A stretch of 55,715 bases of DNA, from assembly GCF_003206155.1 (NCBI RefSeq), contig NZ_PZJV01000001.1:415290-471004 (forward strand). Direction: 5' to 3'. The position numbers were made by a program, and so were the translations under genes. The notes beneath the pieces were generated by a model. The model made no database searches, had not been told where the DNA came from, and worked only from the letters and a program-made list of their open reading frames with translations. Positions 43,444-52,611 of this stretch are shown here, in pieces. Numbering within the stretch: position 1 is the stretch's first letter; every line of letters begins with the position of its first letter. The stretch comes from Salinicola halophilus (GTDB lineage Bacteria > Pseudomonadota > Gammaproteobacteria > Pseudomonadales > Halomonadaceae).

Positions 43444-43593
43444 AGGGGTTCCTGGTAGGTATTCCTGTCGACAACGGTGAGATGCCTGAGGCATCGGACG
43501 AAGCGCAGCCTATCAAGGCCGGGTCCCGCGCCATTGATCCAAATGCGCGCGAAAACAGCGGCTTTTCCCACCTTCACGATGATCGCCCCCCCA

Positions 43594-43599
43594 CATAAT
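43594..43599 (+). promoter_or_regulatory. possible -10 element (CATAAT) in the fliE-fliF divergent region
   Basis: CATAAT follows a C-rich stretch (GATCGCCCCCCCA) without a recognisable -35. A similar GATCTCACCCC-CATAAT occurs before fliL. The lack of a -35 would fit an activator-dependent middle-class flagellar promoter, but this is a weak call. Confidence 0.25.
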
Positions 43600-43736
43600 A
43601 GCCGCCGTCACATTTACCTCACGCCGCCAACGGTCCGAGCCTTCGGTCGGGCACACCGCGGCCGAGTCGTTGTATCGCAGGAGCGAAAGACCGCCATGTC
43701 ATCGAGTCAAACTCCGTGCATCCGACGAGGCAAGCC

Positions 43737-45539
43737 ATGAGTTCGGCTGCCACGTCCAATGACACCGCCAACACCGGCTCGTCCCGGGGCGCCGCTGCGG
43801 CCTCCGGGCGAGACTGGCTGGACAAGCTCAAACGCAATCCGCTGATCCCGCTGCTCATCGGGGGGTCGGCGGCGCTTGCGATTCTCGTCGCGCTCTTCCT
43901 CTGGGCGCGCAGCCCCGATTATCGCGTCCTGTATTCCACGCTCACCGAAGCCGATGGCGGCCGTATCATCGGTCAGCTCGACTCCATGGGCGTGCCCTAC
44001 CGCTTCAGCGACGGCGGTGAAGCGCTACTGGTGCCCGCGGATCAGGTTCGCCCGCTGCGACTCCGACTGGCCGAGCAGGGTTTGCCGCAAGCGAGCGGCG
44101 TCGGTTTCGAGCTGATGGACGACCAGGCCTTCGGTATCAGCCAGTTCGCCGAACAGATCAACTACCAGCGCTCGCTCGAAGGTGAGCTGGCGCGCACCAT
44201 TTCCGCACTCGGCAGCGTCGAACACGCGCGGGTACATCTGGCCATGGCCAAGGATTCCGTATTCGTTCGCGAGAGCCAGCCGGCCAGCGCCTCCGTGGTG
44301 CTGGACCTGCAGCCCGGCCGGGTGCTCGGTACGGGTCAGGTCAGTGCGATCGTACACATGGTCTCCAGTAGCGTTCCGCATCTGCCCACCGACGCCGTGA
44401 CCGTGATCGATCAGAACGGCACGCTGCTCACCCGGTCGCAGGGCAACAACGATCAACTCGACGGCACTCAACTCGACTACGTTCGCAACCTCGAAAGCCG
44501 ATACGCCAAGCGCATCGAATCGATTCTTGCCCCCATCGTCGGCGCCAACAACGTCCAGGCTCAGGTCACCGCGCAGGTCGACTTCTCCCAGCGAGAGCAG
44601 ACCGCCGAGCGCTACGGCCCCAACCAGGCGCCGAATCAGGCCGCCGTGCGCAGCGAACAGTTGAGCGCCTCCTACCAGAGCGACTCCGACATCGCCCAGG
44701 GCGTGCCCGGGGCACTCAGCAACCAGCCCCCGGGGACCGCGCCGTCGCCGATCAACGCCGAGGGCACGCAGGCCGACGCCCAGGACGATGACGCGGACAC
44801 CGAGAACGCCGGCAATGCCCAGGGCGATGCCGCCCAGACGGGCACGGGTAACACTCAGGAGAGCGGTGGCGGACAGAGCCGGCGCGACAGCACCATCAAC
44901 TACGAGGTCGATCGCACCGTCGAGCACGTCAAGGAGCAGACAGGGGGGGTGGAACGCCTCTCGGTCGCCGTCGTGGTCAACTACCGCAACGGTGTGAACG
45001 ACGAAGGCAATCCTGCCCCGGAAGCCTTGAGCGACGCCGAGATGGCGCAGATTCGCAGTCTCGTCCGTCAGGCGATGGGGTATTCCGAGGTCCGCGGTGA
45101 CGCCATCGAAGTGGTCAATACCCCGTTCCAGGTCGAGCAGAGCGATTTCGAGCCCGCCCCCTGGTGGCAGACGCCGGACGTCTGGCGCCTGGCGACGAGC
45201 CTGCTCAAGTATCTGGTGCTGGCGCTGGTCGCACTCTTCCTCTGGTTCAAGGTGGTCAAGCCTCTGCTGCGTCGTCAGACCGAGCCGACCGCACCGCCCC
45301 AGGCCGCCGCACCCGAGACGACACCGACCGGTGCCAGCGCCGCCGCGGGTGCCGCGAGCTATCAGGAGATCAACGACACCACCGCCGGCGGGACCGAGAG
45401 CGCCCCCTCTTCTCGTGACCGCGGCAAGCGGCGCTCGTCGAGCTACGAGCAGGATCTCAAGGATGCGCGCGACATCGCCCAGGAAGATCCTCGCCTCGTC
45501 GCCATGGTAGTCAGAAGCTGGATGGAGAAGACATCATGA
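43737..45539 (+). CDS. fliF: flagellar MS-ring protein FliF
   Basis: The ATG at 43737 follows GACGAGGCAAGCC; 600 residues. A first membrane helix (about 40-60: LIPLLIGGSAALAILVALFLW) is followed by the periplasmic ring domains with the YscJ-like ISQFAEQINYQRSLEGELARTI segment. A long acidic, glutamine/asparagine-rich linker (about 320-390) and a second membrane helix (about 480-505) come next. The C-terminus YEQDLKDARDIAQEDPRLVAMVVRSWM binds FliG. It is somewhat longer than E. coli FliF (552) because of the linker. It is the first gene of fliFGHIJK; fliG overlaps by 4 bp. Confidence 0.96.
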   Translation: MSSAATSNDTANTGSSRGAAAASGRDWLDKLKRNPLIPLLIGGSAALAILVALFLWARSPDYRVLYSTLTEADGGRIIGQLDSMGVPYRFSDGGEALLVPADQVRPLRLRLAEQGLPQASGVGFELMDDQAFGISQFAEQINYQRSLEGELARTISALGSVEHARVHLAMAKDSVFVRESQPASASVVLDLQPGRVLGTGQVSAIVHMVSSSVPHLPTDAVTVIDQNGTLLTRSQGNNDQLDGTQLDYVRNLESRYAKRIESILAPIVGANNVQAQVTAQVDFSQREQTAERYGPNQAPNQAAVRSEQLSASYQSDSDIAQGVPGALSNQPPGTAPSPINAEGTQADAQDDDADTENAGNAQGDAAQTGTGNTQESGGGQSRRDSTINYEVDRTVEHVKEQTGGVERLSVAVVVNYRNGVNDEGNPAPEALSDAEMAQIRSLVRQAMGYSEVRGDAIEVVNTPFQVEQSDFEPAPWWQTPDVWRLATSLLKYLVLALVALFLWFKVVKPLLRRQTEPTAPPQAAAPETTPTGASAAAGAASYQEINDTTAGGTESAPSSRDRGKRRSSSYEQDLKDARDIAQEDPRLVAMVVRSWMEKTS

Positions 45540-46534
45540 CGGTAGCCATGACGGGTGCTCGCCGTGGCGCGATCCTGCTGCTCTCGCTCGACGAGGATAG
45601 TGCCGCCGAGATCTTCAAGTACCTCTCGACCCGTGAGGTCCAGGAGATCAGCCAGGAGATGGCCAAGCTTGGCCAGGTCTCTCACGAAGAGATGGCAGCG
45701 GTACTGCGGGACTTTCATACCGAGACCGAGCAATTCACCGCGATCAATCTGCATACCAGTGATCACATTCGCTCGGTGCTCACCAAGGCGCTCGGCAGCG
45801 AACGCGCCAGCAGCCTGATCGAGGACATTCTCGAGTCCAACAACACCGAGAACGGCATCGACTCGCTCAACCTGATGGAGGCGTCGCTGGTCGCCGAGAT
45901 GATTCGCGACGAGCACCCGCAGATCATCGCCACCATCCTCGTCCATCTGGAACGGGCGCAGGCGGCCAGCATTCTCGAACTCTTCGACGAGAAGCGCCGC
46001 GACGACGTCATGCTGCGCATCGCCACGTTCAGCGGCGTTCAGCCCGCCGCCCTGCAGGAGCTGACGGAGGTGCTGACCTCGATGCTCGACGGCACCAACC
46101 TCAAGCGGAGCAAGATGGGCGGCGTGAGAACCGCCGCCGAAATCCTCAACCTGATGAACTCCTCGCAAGAGGAGCAGGTCATCGAGGTCGTCCGCGCGCA
46201 CAACGAGGACCTGGCACAGCGCATCATCGACGAGATGTTCCTGTTCGAGAACCTGCTCGACATCGACGATCGCGGTATCCAGCTCATCCTGCGCGAGGTC
46301 GAGACGAACTCGCTGGTCATCGCGCTGCGCGGCTCCGACGAATCGCTCATCGACAAGTTCATGCGCAACATGTCCCAGCGGGCGGCGCAGCTCATGCGCG
46401 AAGACATGGAGAACCGCGGCCCGGTGCGCCTCTCCCAGGTCGAAAACGAGCAGAAGGCGATTCTCGGCGTCGTCAGGCGTCTGGCGGATTCCGGCGAGAT
46501 TGCGCTGAGCGGCGGAGACGATGGCTATGTCTGA
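45536..46534 (+). CDS. fliG: flagellar motor switch protein FliG
   Basis: The 332-residue protein has the usual length. The N-terminal domain (TGARRGAILLLSLDEDSAAEIFKYLS, about 6-31) binds FliF. The middle domain contains the EHPQ motif (in RDEHPQIIATIL near 124-135), which binds FliM. The C-terminal domain ends DIDDRGIQLILREVETNSLVIALRGSDESLIDKFMRNMSQRA (about 239-280), with the charged torque helix. GGAG lies eight bases before the ATG. Confidence 0.97.
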   Translation: MTVAMTGARRGAILLLSLDEDSAAEIFKYLSTREVQEISQEMAKLGQVSHEEMAAVLRDFHTETEQFTAINLHTSDHIRSVLTKALGSERASSLIEDILESNNTENGIDSLNLMEASLVAEMIRDEHPQIIATILVHLERAQAASILELFDEKRRDDVMLRIATFSGVQPAALQELTEVLTSMLDGTNLKRSKMGGVRTAAEILNLMNSSQEEQVIEVVRAHNEDLAQRIIDEMFLFENLLDIDDRGIQLILREVETNSLVIALRGSDESLIDKFMRNMSQRAAQLMREDMENRGPVRLSQVENEQKAILGVVRRLADSGEIALSGGDDGYV

Positions 46535-47303
46535 TCGTGACACGACCGCGCCGGGCGGCAGCCGACTGCTGTCGTCGGAAACCTGGCACCGCTGGCAGAT
46601 GGCGGATCTCGAGCGCCAGGACACCCCGCGCCGCGAACGCAGCACCGCCCGCGGCAACGAGGAGCGACACCGAGCTCGCGAGGCCGAGGCCGAGCGCCAG
46701 CAAGCGGCACTCGAGGAAGCGCGCGAGCAGGCCCGCCGGGAAGGTTTCGAGGCCGGACGCGCGGAGGGCTACGAGGCCGGGCATCGGGAAGGCTACGACG
46801 CCGGTCTCGGCGAAGGTAAGGCCGTCGCCGAGCTCGAGTTCCAGAAGCGTCTCGATTACACCCTGACGCCGCTCACCACGCTGGCTGAGGAGTTTCAGCG
46901 CGCCCTCGCCGCCCTCGACGACCAGGTCGGCGACCAGCTCGTCGAACTCGCCCTCATCACGGGGCGCAAGCTCGCCGGCGACTCGTTGATGGCCAATCCC
47001 GATCACGTGCTGTCGGTCGTGCGTGAACTGCTCGACGCCGATACCAGCCTGACCGGTCGCCCGCGACTCTGGCTCCATCCCGAGGACCTGGCGCTCGTCG
47101 AAGCGACGCTCGGCGATGCCCTCGCCAAGGCCGGCTGGGAGTGTCAGGAAGACACCACGCTCGAGCGCGGCGGCTGCCGCGCGACCAGCGCCAGCGGCGG
47201 GCTGGATGCCAGTCTCTCGACGCAGTGGCAGGCGATACTCGATCAGCGACGCGGTCGTCGCAAGCCGCTGGCGACGCCGCCGGAGAGCGATGATGACGCC
47301 TGA
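46521..47303 (+). CDS. fliH: flagellar export apparatus protein FliH
   Basis: The 260-residue protein has a charged, Glu/Arg/Ala-rich coiled-coil N-terminal half. It includes glycine-spaced repeats ([32 protein letters not shown], about 73-104), the FliH GxxxG-type repeats, followed by the V-ATPase-E-like C-terminal domain. It regulates the FliI ATPase and docks it at the C ring. Spacing from GGAG is better for the second ATG (46527) than for the first. It overlaps both fliG and fliI. Confidence 0.93.
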   Translation: MAMSDRDTTAPGGSRLLSSETWHRWQMADLERQDTPRRERSTARGNEERHRAREAEAERQQAALEEAREQARREGFEAGRAEGYEAGHREGYDAGLGEGKAVAELEFQKRLDYTLTPLTTLAEEFQRALAALDDQVGDQLVELALITGRKLAGDSLMANPDHVLSVVRELLDADTSLTGRPRLWLHPEDLALVEATLGDALAKAGWECQEDTTLERGGCRATSASGGLDASLSTQWQAILDQRRGRRKPLATPPESDDDA

Positions 47304-48705
47304 CGCGCCGCCGGAGACCGCGACTACGCACGCCTCGCCCCACGCGGGCCGGTGGCGAGAGACGCTCGCCAAGGTGTCGCATCGCGTCGAGGCGCTTTCC
47401 CACTACCGCTACGAAGGACGCGTCGTCCGCGCGACGGGCCTGGTCCTGGAAGCGGTGGGCATTCGTCTCCCCCTGGGGAGCGCCTGCCTGATCGAGCTTT
47501 CCGTGCATAGTGAGGAGCGCTACGCCGAGGCCGAAGTCGTCGGCTTCGCCAGCGACAAGCTCTTCCTCATGCCTCTGGCGGCAACCAGCGGACTACTGCC
47601 GGGCGCCCGCGTGCTGGCGCTGGGCGGCAATCGCCTGGACGTTGCCAGCGCCCGGCGTTTCCCACTCGGCGATGCGCTGCTCGGGCGGGTTCTCGACGGC
47701 AACGGCCGACCGCTGGACGATCTCGGCCCGCTCGAGCAGGGTCGACACGCCCCGCTGGACACGCCCCCCATCAATCCACTGGCGCGAGCGCCCATCGACA
47801 CGGCCGTCGATGTCGGCATCCGCTCGATCAACGCCCTGCTGACCGTGGGACGCGGTCAGCGCATGGGGCTTTTCGCCGGCTCCGGCGTGGGCAAGAGCGT
47901 GTTGCTCGGCATGATGGCCCGTTTCACCGATGCCGATGTCATCGTCGTCGGGTTGATCGGCGAGCGTGGACGCGAAGTGCAGGATTTCATCCAGAACATC
48001 CTCGGCGACGCGGGGCTCGCTCGCGCCGTCGTCGTCGCGGCCCCGGCAGACGTCTCACCGCTTCAGCGCATGCAGGGCGCCGCCTACGCCACGCGACTGG
48101 CGGAGGATTTTCGCGATCAGGGGCGCAATGTGCTGCTGATCATGGATTCGCTCACCCGCTACGCCATGGCCGCCCGCGAAATCGCACTCGCCATCGGTGA
48201 GCCGCCGGCGACCAAGGGCTATCCGCCCTCGGTCTTCGCCAAACTGCCGGCACTGGTCGAGCGTGCGGGTAACGGCAAGCGCGGCGGCGGTTCGATCACT
48301 GCCTTCTATACCGTACTCGCCGAGGGCGATGACCAGCAGGACCCCATCGCCGACTCGGCACGGGCGATCCTGGATGGGCACATCGTACTGTCGCGGCATC
48401 TCGCCGAGAGCGGCCACTACCCCGCCATCGATATCGAGGCGTCGATCAGCCGAGCCATGCCGGCCGTCGTCTCGAGCCAACGACTGCGGCAGGCCCAGCA
48501 TTTCAAGCAGATGATCTCGCGCTACCAGCGCAATCGGGACCTGATCAACGTCGGCGCCTACGTCAAGGGCCAGGATCCCCAGCTCGATCAGGCCGTACTG
48601 CTCTACCCGAGACTCGAGTCGTTTCTCCAGCAGCGTATGGACGACATCGCCGACATGCCGCACACCCTCGGCGATCTCGAACGTCTGATACCCGACGCCG
48701 GCTGA
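47293..48705 (+). CDS. fliI: flagellar export ATPase FliI
   Basis: Two adjacent ATGs lie at 47290 and 47293; the second is seven bases after GGAG and is preferred (470 residues). It has Walker A GSGVGKSV (196-203), the Walker B aspartate in [15 protein letters not shown] (about 277-291), and [26 protein letters not shown] (about 300-325), typical of the F1-beta-like type III ATPases. It unfolds and feeds flagellar substrates to the export gate. The gap to fliJ is unusually long (198 bp). Confidence 0.97.
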   Translation: MTPDAPPETATTHASPHAGRWRETLAKVSHRVEALSHYRYEGRVVRATGLVLEAVGIRLPLGSACLIELSVHSEERYAEAEVVGFASDKLFLMPLAATSGLLPGARVLALGGNRLDVASARRFPLGDALLGRVLDGNGRPLDDLGPLEQGRHAPLDTPPINPLARAPIDTAVDVGIRSINALLTVGRGQRMGLFAGSGVGKSVLLGMMARFTDADVIVVGLIGERGREVQDFIQNILGDAGLARAVVVAAPADVSPLQRMQGAAYATRLAEDFRDQGRNVLLIMDSLTRYAMAAREIALAIGEPPATKGYPPSVFAKLPALVERAGNGKRGGGSITAFYTVLAEGDDQQDPIADSARAILDGHIVLSRHLAESGHYPAIDIEASISRAMPAVVSSQRLRQAQHFKQMISRYQRNRDLINVGAYVKGQDPQLDQAVLLYPRLESFLQQRMDDIADMPHTLGDLERLIPDAG

Positions 48706-48725
48706 GAACTGGGCATCACACCCCG

Positions 48726-48755
48726 CGAATAGCTCGTGCGTAGAGGCGCTATTCG
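48726..48755 (+). repeat. inverted repeat in the fliI-fliJ gap
   Basis: CGAATAGC (48726-48733) and GCTATTCG (48748-48755) are perfect 8-bp arms around 14 nt, 20 bp after fliI. The T-rich AGGCTTTGTCTTTGCC follows. It may attenuate or partially terminate transcription before fliJ. Confidence 0.55.
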
Positions 48756-48828
48756 AGGCTTTGTCTTTGCCTTCAGGCCTGACAATGCCTGGCAGTGATC
48801 GGTGCCGGCGCTAGCTCTGCATCGAAGA

Positions 48829-48893
48829 CGACACTCTCGAACAGAACGACACCTCGAACAGAACGACACCTCGAATAGAACGACACCTCGAAT
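48829..48893 (+). repeat. 17-bp tandem repeat, almost four copies, ending at fliJ
   Basis: The unit CGACACCTCGAACAGAA occurs at 48847-48863 and, with one C-to-T change, at 48864-48880. An 18-nt variant precedes it (48829-48846) and a partial copy (CGACACCTCGAAT, 48881-48893) runs into the fliJ ribosome-binding region. Unit length is not a multiple of three. Confidence 0.9.
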
Positions 48894-48903
48894 GGAGGCA
48901 GCC

Positions 48904-49362
48904 TTGGCCAACGTGGAATCGATGGAAATGCTGCGGGATCTCGCCAAGCGCCAGAGCGACAAGGCGGTCGAGGATCTCGGTCACCTACGGCGTCAGCACC
49001 GGGATGCCGAGGCACGTCTGGTACAGCTCGAACAGTATCGCGACGAGTATCGCCAGAAACTCCACGACACCCTGTCGAGTGGCGTGTCGTCGAGTCAGTG
49101 GCGCGACTTCGAGCAGTTTCTGGCCTCGCTGGATCGCGCGATCGAACAGCAAAAACGCCAGCTCGGCGAGCAGCAGACCCGAGTCGATGGCGGCATGCAT
49201 CGCTGGCAGGGCGAGCAGCGCAAGTTCAACGCCTACGACATGCTGCACAGCCGAGGACTGCGCGAGCGCACCTATCGCCAGTCGAAAGACGAACAGCGCC
49301 AGAGCGACGAGATGGCCGCGCAGCTGCGCCGCCGCCAACAGGACACCGGTCACGGCCTTTGA
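48904..49362 (+). CDS. fliJ: flagellar export chaperone FliJ
   Basis: I place the start at the TTG at 48904, five bases after GGAGG, so that the protein begins MANVESMEMLRDLAKRQSDKA (152 residues, E. coli 147). An ATG at 48892 is in frame but sits in the tandem repeat without a ribosome-binding site. The protein is one long charged coiled coil, as expected for FliJ, which couples FliI to FlhA. The 198-bp leader with hairpin and tandem repeats sets it apart from the tightly packed genes around it. Confidence 0.9.
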   Translation: MANVESMEMLRDLAKRQSDKAVEDLGHLRRQHRDAEARLVQLEQYRDEYRQKLHDTLSSGVSSSQWRDFEQFLASLDRAIEQQKRQLGEQQTRVDGGMHRWQGEQRKFNAYDMLHSRGLRERTYRQSKDEQRQSDEMAAQLRRRQQDTGHGL

Positions 49363-49396
49363 ACGGCCCGTGCGACCGACGATATCGGGATCGACC

Positions 49397-50800
49397 ATGG
49401 ACATTTCTCAGATTACCCAGTTGAAGGCGAGCACGAGCGAACGCCCCACGAGCGCCGCCTCGTCCCGCTCGAGCGGTCCCGACGTCGCCGCACCGTTCTC
49501 CGAGGCCATGACCCGTGCCAAGGGCGCTCAACCCGCGGCCGACGGACCAACGGCACCGTCGAAAAAGCGTGATACCGCGGGAAACGAGCGCGCTCCGACG
49601 GCGGAGAGAGCGCAAGGTCAGCCGGCCAGCAAGCCCGCGCCCGCTGAGTCGACGCTTGCGGATCGTGCCGCTTCCGAGCCGTCGGCGGATCCGCTCGCGA
49701 CGCCAGCCGAGGGGGCCTTGGCGGCAACCTCCCCCGCGATGGCCTTCGACGCTGAGCGCGCCCTGCCGTCGGTGTCGGAGAACGAGCGCTCCGGCGATGA
49801 CATCGCCGAAGACATGTTCGCCCTTCTTTCCGCGCTGCCCGGACTTCAACCGCTCACCGCAGGCGGCCCACAGCCCCCGACCGGTGTCGTGCCTCAGCTG
49901 CCGCCGGCTGCCGTGAGTGGGGCCGATACGGCCTCCCTGCTGCGACAGGTACAGGCGCCAGCCGTGGCGGGCCAGAGCGCGGCTCGTTCACTCGCCACGG
50001 ATTCCCGACGCGCGAATGACACCGAGGGCAGCGCCGCGGGGCGCTTCTCCGCTCTTTCGCTAACGGACGGGATGCCAACCGACCCCGAGGCGGGAGCTGA
50101 GACATCGGGCCTGGGCGCGAGCGCGAATCAAAACGCTAGCCCCGGCGCGACGCCGGCCACTCCCTCGAACGCGACACTTGCGATGCTGCAGAACGCAGCG
50201 AACGGAGCGAACGGGGAGCGGCAAGCCCGAAGCGAAGCGCCGGCCACCTTCTCCCTCGACGCCTCGGGTACCGATGCCGCGACGCTATTCGCCAACTCGA
50301 CCACCGTCGGCAATGGCGCCCCGGGGGTCACGCCAACGGCGACGGCCCCCGCCGGCGCCACCATCCCCGTGGCAGTCAATTCCCCGCAGTGGCCCGGGGC
50401 GTTCGGCCAGCAGGTTCTGCAGCTTCACCAGCGCGGCGAGAACCGCATGGAACTGCATCTCAACCCGCGAGATCTCGGCCCCGTGAGCGTCACCCTGACC
50501 GTCAACGACCAGCAGGCGCAGCTCCAAGCACTCTCCGCCCATGCCGGGGTTCGTGCCGCGGTCGAAGCCGCCATTCCCCAGCTTCGTGAAGCGCTCGCCC
50601 AGAGCGGCATCGCCCTCGGTGAAGCGACGGTCGGCGATCAAGGCCAACCCCGCGAACAGTCGGAGCAGCGTGACGGCGGTACCCGATTCGCCGGCCAGGA
50701 TGCCGGCGCCGCTGGCATCGCCGGCGAGGAGTCACTGGCCGACGTCCCGTCTCGACCGATCACACTCGGCGATAGCAGCAACATCAACCTTTACGCCTGA
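49397..50800 (+). CDS. fliK: flagellar hook-length control protein FliK
   Basis: The ATG at 49397 gives 467 residues, 34 bp after fliJ. The first 330 residues are Ala/Ser/Pro/Thr-rich and disordered, serving as the molecular ruler. The C-terminal domain (about 330-440) has the FliK signature ENRMELHLNPRDLGPVSVTLTVNDQQAQLQ (about 350-379), which switches export specificity from hook to filament through FlhB. The ruler is longer than that of E. coli (375 residues in total). A hairpin terminator follows 29 bp after the stop. Confidence 0.93.
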   Translation: MDISQITQLKASTSERPTSAASSRSSGPDVAAPFSEAMTRAKGAQPAADGPTAPSKKRDTAGNERAPTAERAQGQPASKPAPAESTLADRAASEPSADPLATPAEGALAATSPAMAFDAERALPSVSENERSGDDIAEDMFALLSALPGLQPLTAGGPQPPTGVVPQLPPAAVSGADTASLLRQVQAPAVAGQSAARSLATDSRRANDTEGSAAGRFSALSLTDGMPTDPEAGAETSGLGASANQNASPGATPATPSNATLAMLQNAANGANGERQARSEAPATFSLDASGTDAATLFANSTTVGNGAPGVTPTATAPAGATIPVAVNSPQWPGAFGQQVLQLHQRGENRMELHLNPRDLGPVSVTLTVNDQQAQLQALSAHAGVRAAVEAAIPQLREALAQSGIALGEATVGDQGQPREQSEQRDGGTRFAGQDAGAAGIAGEESLADVPSRPITLGDSSNINLYA

Positions 50801-50829
50801 TCCGGCCGGCCGATAACGGTGGAGCCATC

Positions 50830-50845
50830 GCCCCCTTCGGGGGGC
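50830..50845 (+). terminator. terminator after fliK
   Basis: GCCCCC and GGGGGC form a 6-bp GC stem with a TTCG tetraloop, followed by TTTCG. It ends the fliFGHIJK unit 29 bp after fliK. The U tract is short. Confidence 0.65.
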
Positions 50846-51041
50846 TTTCGCACGCCGGTCGGCCGAGGCCGTTCGCGCGCCGCGATGACGCACTTTCGCC
50901 AGCGCCCCTCTGACCCTTGACCGGATCGGAAACGTCGATTCGCGCTGGATGCCGGCAAGACGTCGAGACGGCGCTAACGAAAGGCGAAGTTGGCGAACCG
51001 TATAGGGTCTTTTCGATCGATCGCGATGGCGATCTCACCCC

Positions 51042-51047
51042 CATAAT
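51042..51047 (+). promoter_or_regulatory. possible -10 element (CATAAT) before fliL
   Basis: CATAAT lies 28 bp before the fliL ATG after GATCTCACCCC. It resembles the C-rich context of the CATAAT before fliF and has no good -35. The 275-bp gap 50801-51075 otherwise holds only the fliK terminator. Confidence 0.3.
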
Positions 51048-51075
51048 CCTCTGCAATTTCCAGGGACTCCTCGCT

Positions 51076-51576
51076 ATGGCAGATGCAACGGCCGCACCCA
51101 AAGCCGCCTCCGGCAAGAAACGCTCACTGATACTGATCGGCCTACTGGTCGTTCTGTTATCGATTGCGTGTTCGGTGGCCGCCTTTTTCTACCTCGACTC
51201 CCGCGGCACGGAAACGCATGCCGAGACCGCCGCCGCCGAAGAGGAGCCGGCCGAACCGCCGGTACCGATCTTCGTCACGGTGTCGCCGTTCACGGTCAAC
51301 CTGCAGAGCGACTACAGCGACCGTTTGCTCTACGTGGGGGTGTCGCTTCGCGTGAACGATCAGCAGACCAGCGACTTTCTTACCCAGCACATGCCCGAGG
51401 TACGCAGCCGCCTTTTGATGCTGCTGTCGGGCAAGCGCGCGGAGGATCTCGTCAGCCCCGAGGGCAAGGTCGAACTCAAGCGGGAAATCCTTGCGCTTTT
51501 CGACGAGCCGATTACGTCACCCCAGCCGACGTTGGCCATCGACGACGTGCTGTTTTCCGATTTCATCGTCCAGTAA
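51076..51576 (+). CDS. fliL: flagellar basal body-associated protein FliL
   Basis: The ATG at 51076 gives 166 residues; a longer frame from 50917 is not supported. A cytoplasmic lysine-rich start, one membrane helix (about 17-40: LILIGLLVVLLSIACSVAAFFYL), an acidic linker and the FliL domain (PIFVTVSPFTVNLQSDYSDRLLYVGVSLRV, about 72-101) are visible. It ends IDDVLFSDFIVQ, as in the family. FliL rings the stator units and supports torque. It heads fliLMNOPQR. Confidence 0.93.
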   Translation: MADATAAPKAASGKKRSLILIGLLVVLLSIACSVAAFFYLDSRGTETHAETAAAEEEPAEPPVPIFVTVSPFTVNLQSDYSDRLLYVGVSLRVNDQQTSDFLTQHMPEVRSRLLMLLSGKRAEDLVSPEGKVELKREILALFDEPITSPQPTLAIDDVLFSDFIVQ

Positions 51577-51594
51577 CTGGCACCCCTACCGACC

Positions 51595-52611
51595 ATGTCT
51601 CAAGACGATTTGCTGTCGCAGGAAGAGATCGATGCGCTGCTCAACGGCGTCAGCGGCGATGAAGACGCGCCGGCGCCCAGTGCTAGCCAACCCGGCAACG
51701 AGCGCGCGACGAAGGCGTTCGATCCTGCCAACCAGCGCCGTGTCGTTCGCGAGCGTCTGCAGACGCTGGACATCATCAACGAGCGTTTCGCGCGGCTGTT
51801 CCGGGTCGCGCTGTTCAACCTGATTCGACGCAGTGCCGACATCACCGTCAGCGGCGTGCGCTACCAGAGCTACAGCGAGTTCGCGCGCAACCTGCCGGTA
51901 CCCACGAACCTCAACCTGATCAGCATGAAACCGCTCAAGGGTACGGCCCTGCTGGTGTTTCCGCCGAGTCTGGTGTTCATGGTCGTCGACAACCTGTTTG
52001 GCGGCGACGGGCGCTTTCTGACCAAGTCGGACGGACGTGAGTTCACGGCGACCGAGCAGCGCATCATCCAGCGCCTTCTGTCGTTGGCGCTCGAGGGTTA
52101 TGGCGACGCCTGGAAGTCGGTCTACCCGGTCGAGATCGACTTCATGCGTTCGGAGATGCAGGTGCGTTTCGCCAACATCACCAACTCCCCCAACGAGATC
52201 GTGGTCAACAGCACCTTCCATCTCGAAGTGGGCAATCTGGCGAGCGAGTTCAACATCTGCATCCCGTTCTCGATGATCGAGCCGATTCGGGACGTGCTCT
52301 CGAGCCCCATTGGCGTGCACGACAGCGAGGACACTCAGTGGGAGTCGCGCATGGCCGGCGAGATCAAGCAGACCGAGGTCGAACTGGTCGCCGATTTCGC
52401 CGAGATCGACTCGAGCCTCGGCGACGTGCTGTCGCTGAACGTCGGCGACATTCTTCCCATCGACCTGCCGCGCGCCATCGACGTCAGCGTCGACGGTGTG
52501 CCGGTCATGGCCTGCGAATATGGCACGCGCCAGGGGCATCGCGCCCTGCGCGTCAAGCATCTCATCGACCATGGTACGTACTCTGCCATGAAGGACTTCG
52601 ACAATGAGTGA
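51595..52611 (+). CDS. fliM: flagellar motor switch protein FliM
   Basis: The 338-residue protein begins with the CheY-P binding peptide DLLSQEEIDALLNGV (5-19). The middle domain (about 50-230) has the FliM GGDGRFL segment (VVDNLFGGDGRFLTKS, about 128-143), and the C-terminal SpoA domain (about 255-330) binds FliN. It forms the wall of the C ring that sets rotation direction. No strong ribosome-binding site precedes the ATG, so coupling with fliL (18 bp upstream) is likely. It overlaps fliN by 8 bp. Confidence 0.97.
   Translation: MSQDDLLSQEEIDALLNGVSGDEDAPAPSASQPGNERATKAFDPANQRRVVRERLQTLDIINERFARLFRVALFNLIRRSADITVSGVRYQSYSEFARNLPVPTNLNLISMKPLKGTALLVFPPSLVFMVVDNLFGGDGRFLTKSDGREFTATEQRIIQRLLSLALEGYGDAWKSVYPVEIDFMRSEMQVRFANITNSPNEIVVNSTFHLEVGNLASEFNICIPFSMIEPIRDVLSSPIGVHDSEDTQWESRMAGEIKQTEVELVADFAEIDSSLGDVLSLNVGDILPIDLPRAIDVSVDGVPVMACEYGTRQGHRALRVKHLIDHGTYSAMKDFDNE

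Noticed and set aside
45443-46657. 404-residue frame antisense to fliG
   Set aside because: Shadow of a conserved flagellar gene with His/Gln/Asp-rich composition typical of antisense translation.
48829-48893. tandem repeats considered as a CRISPR array
   Set aside because: Units are contiguous without spacers, only 17 bp long, and no cas genes are near.
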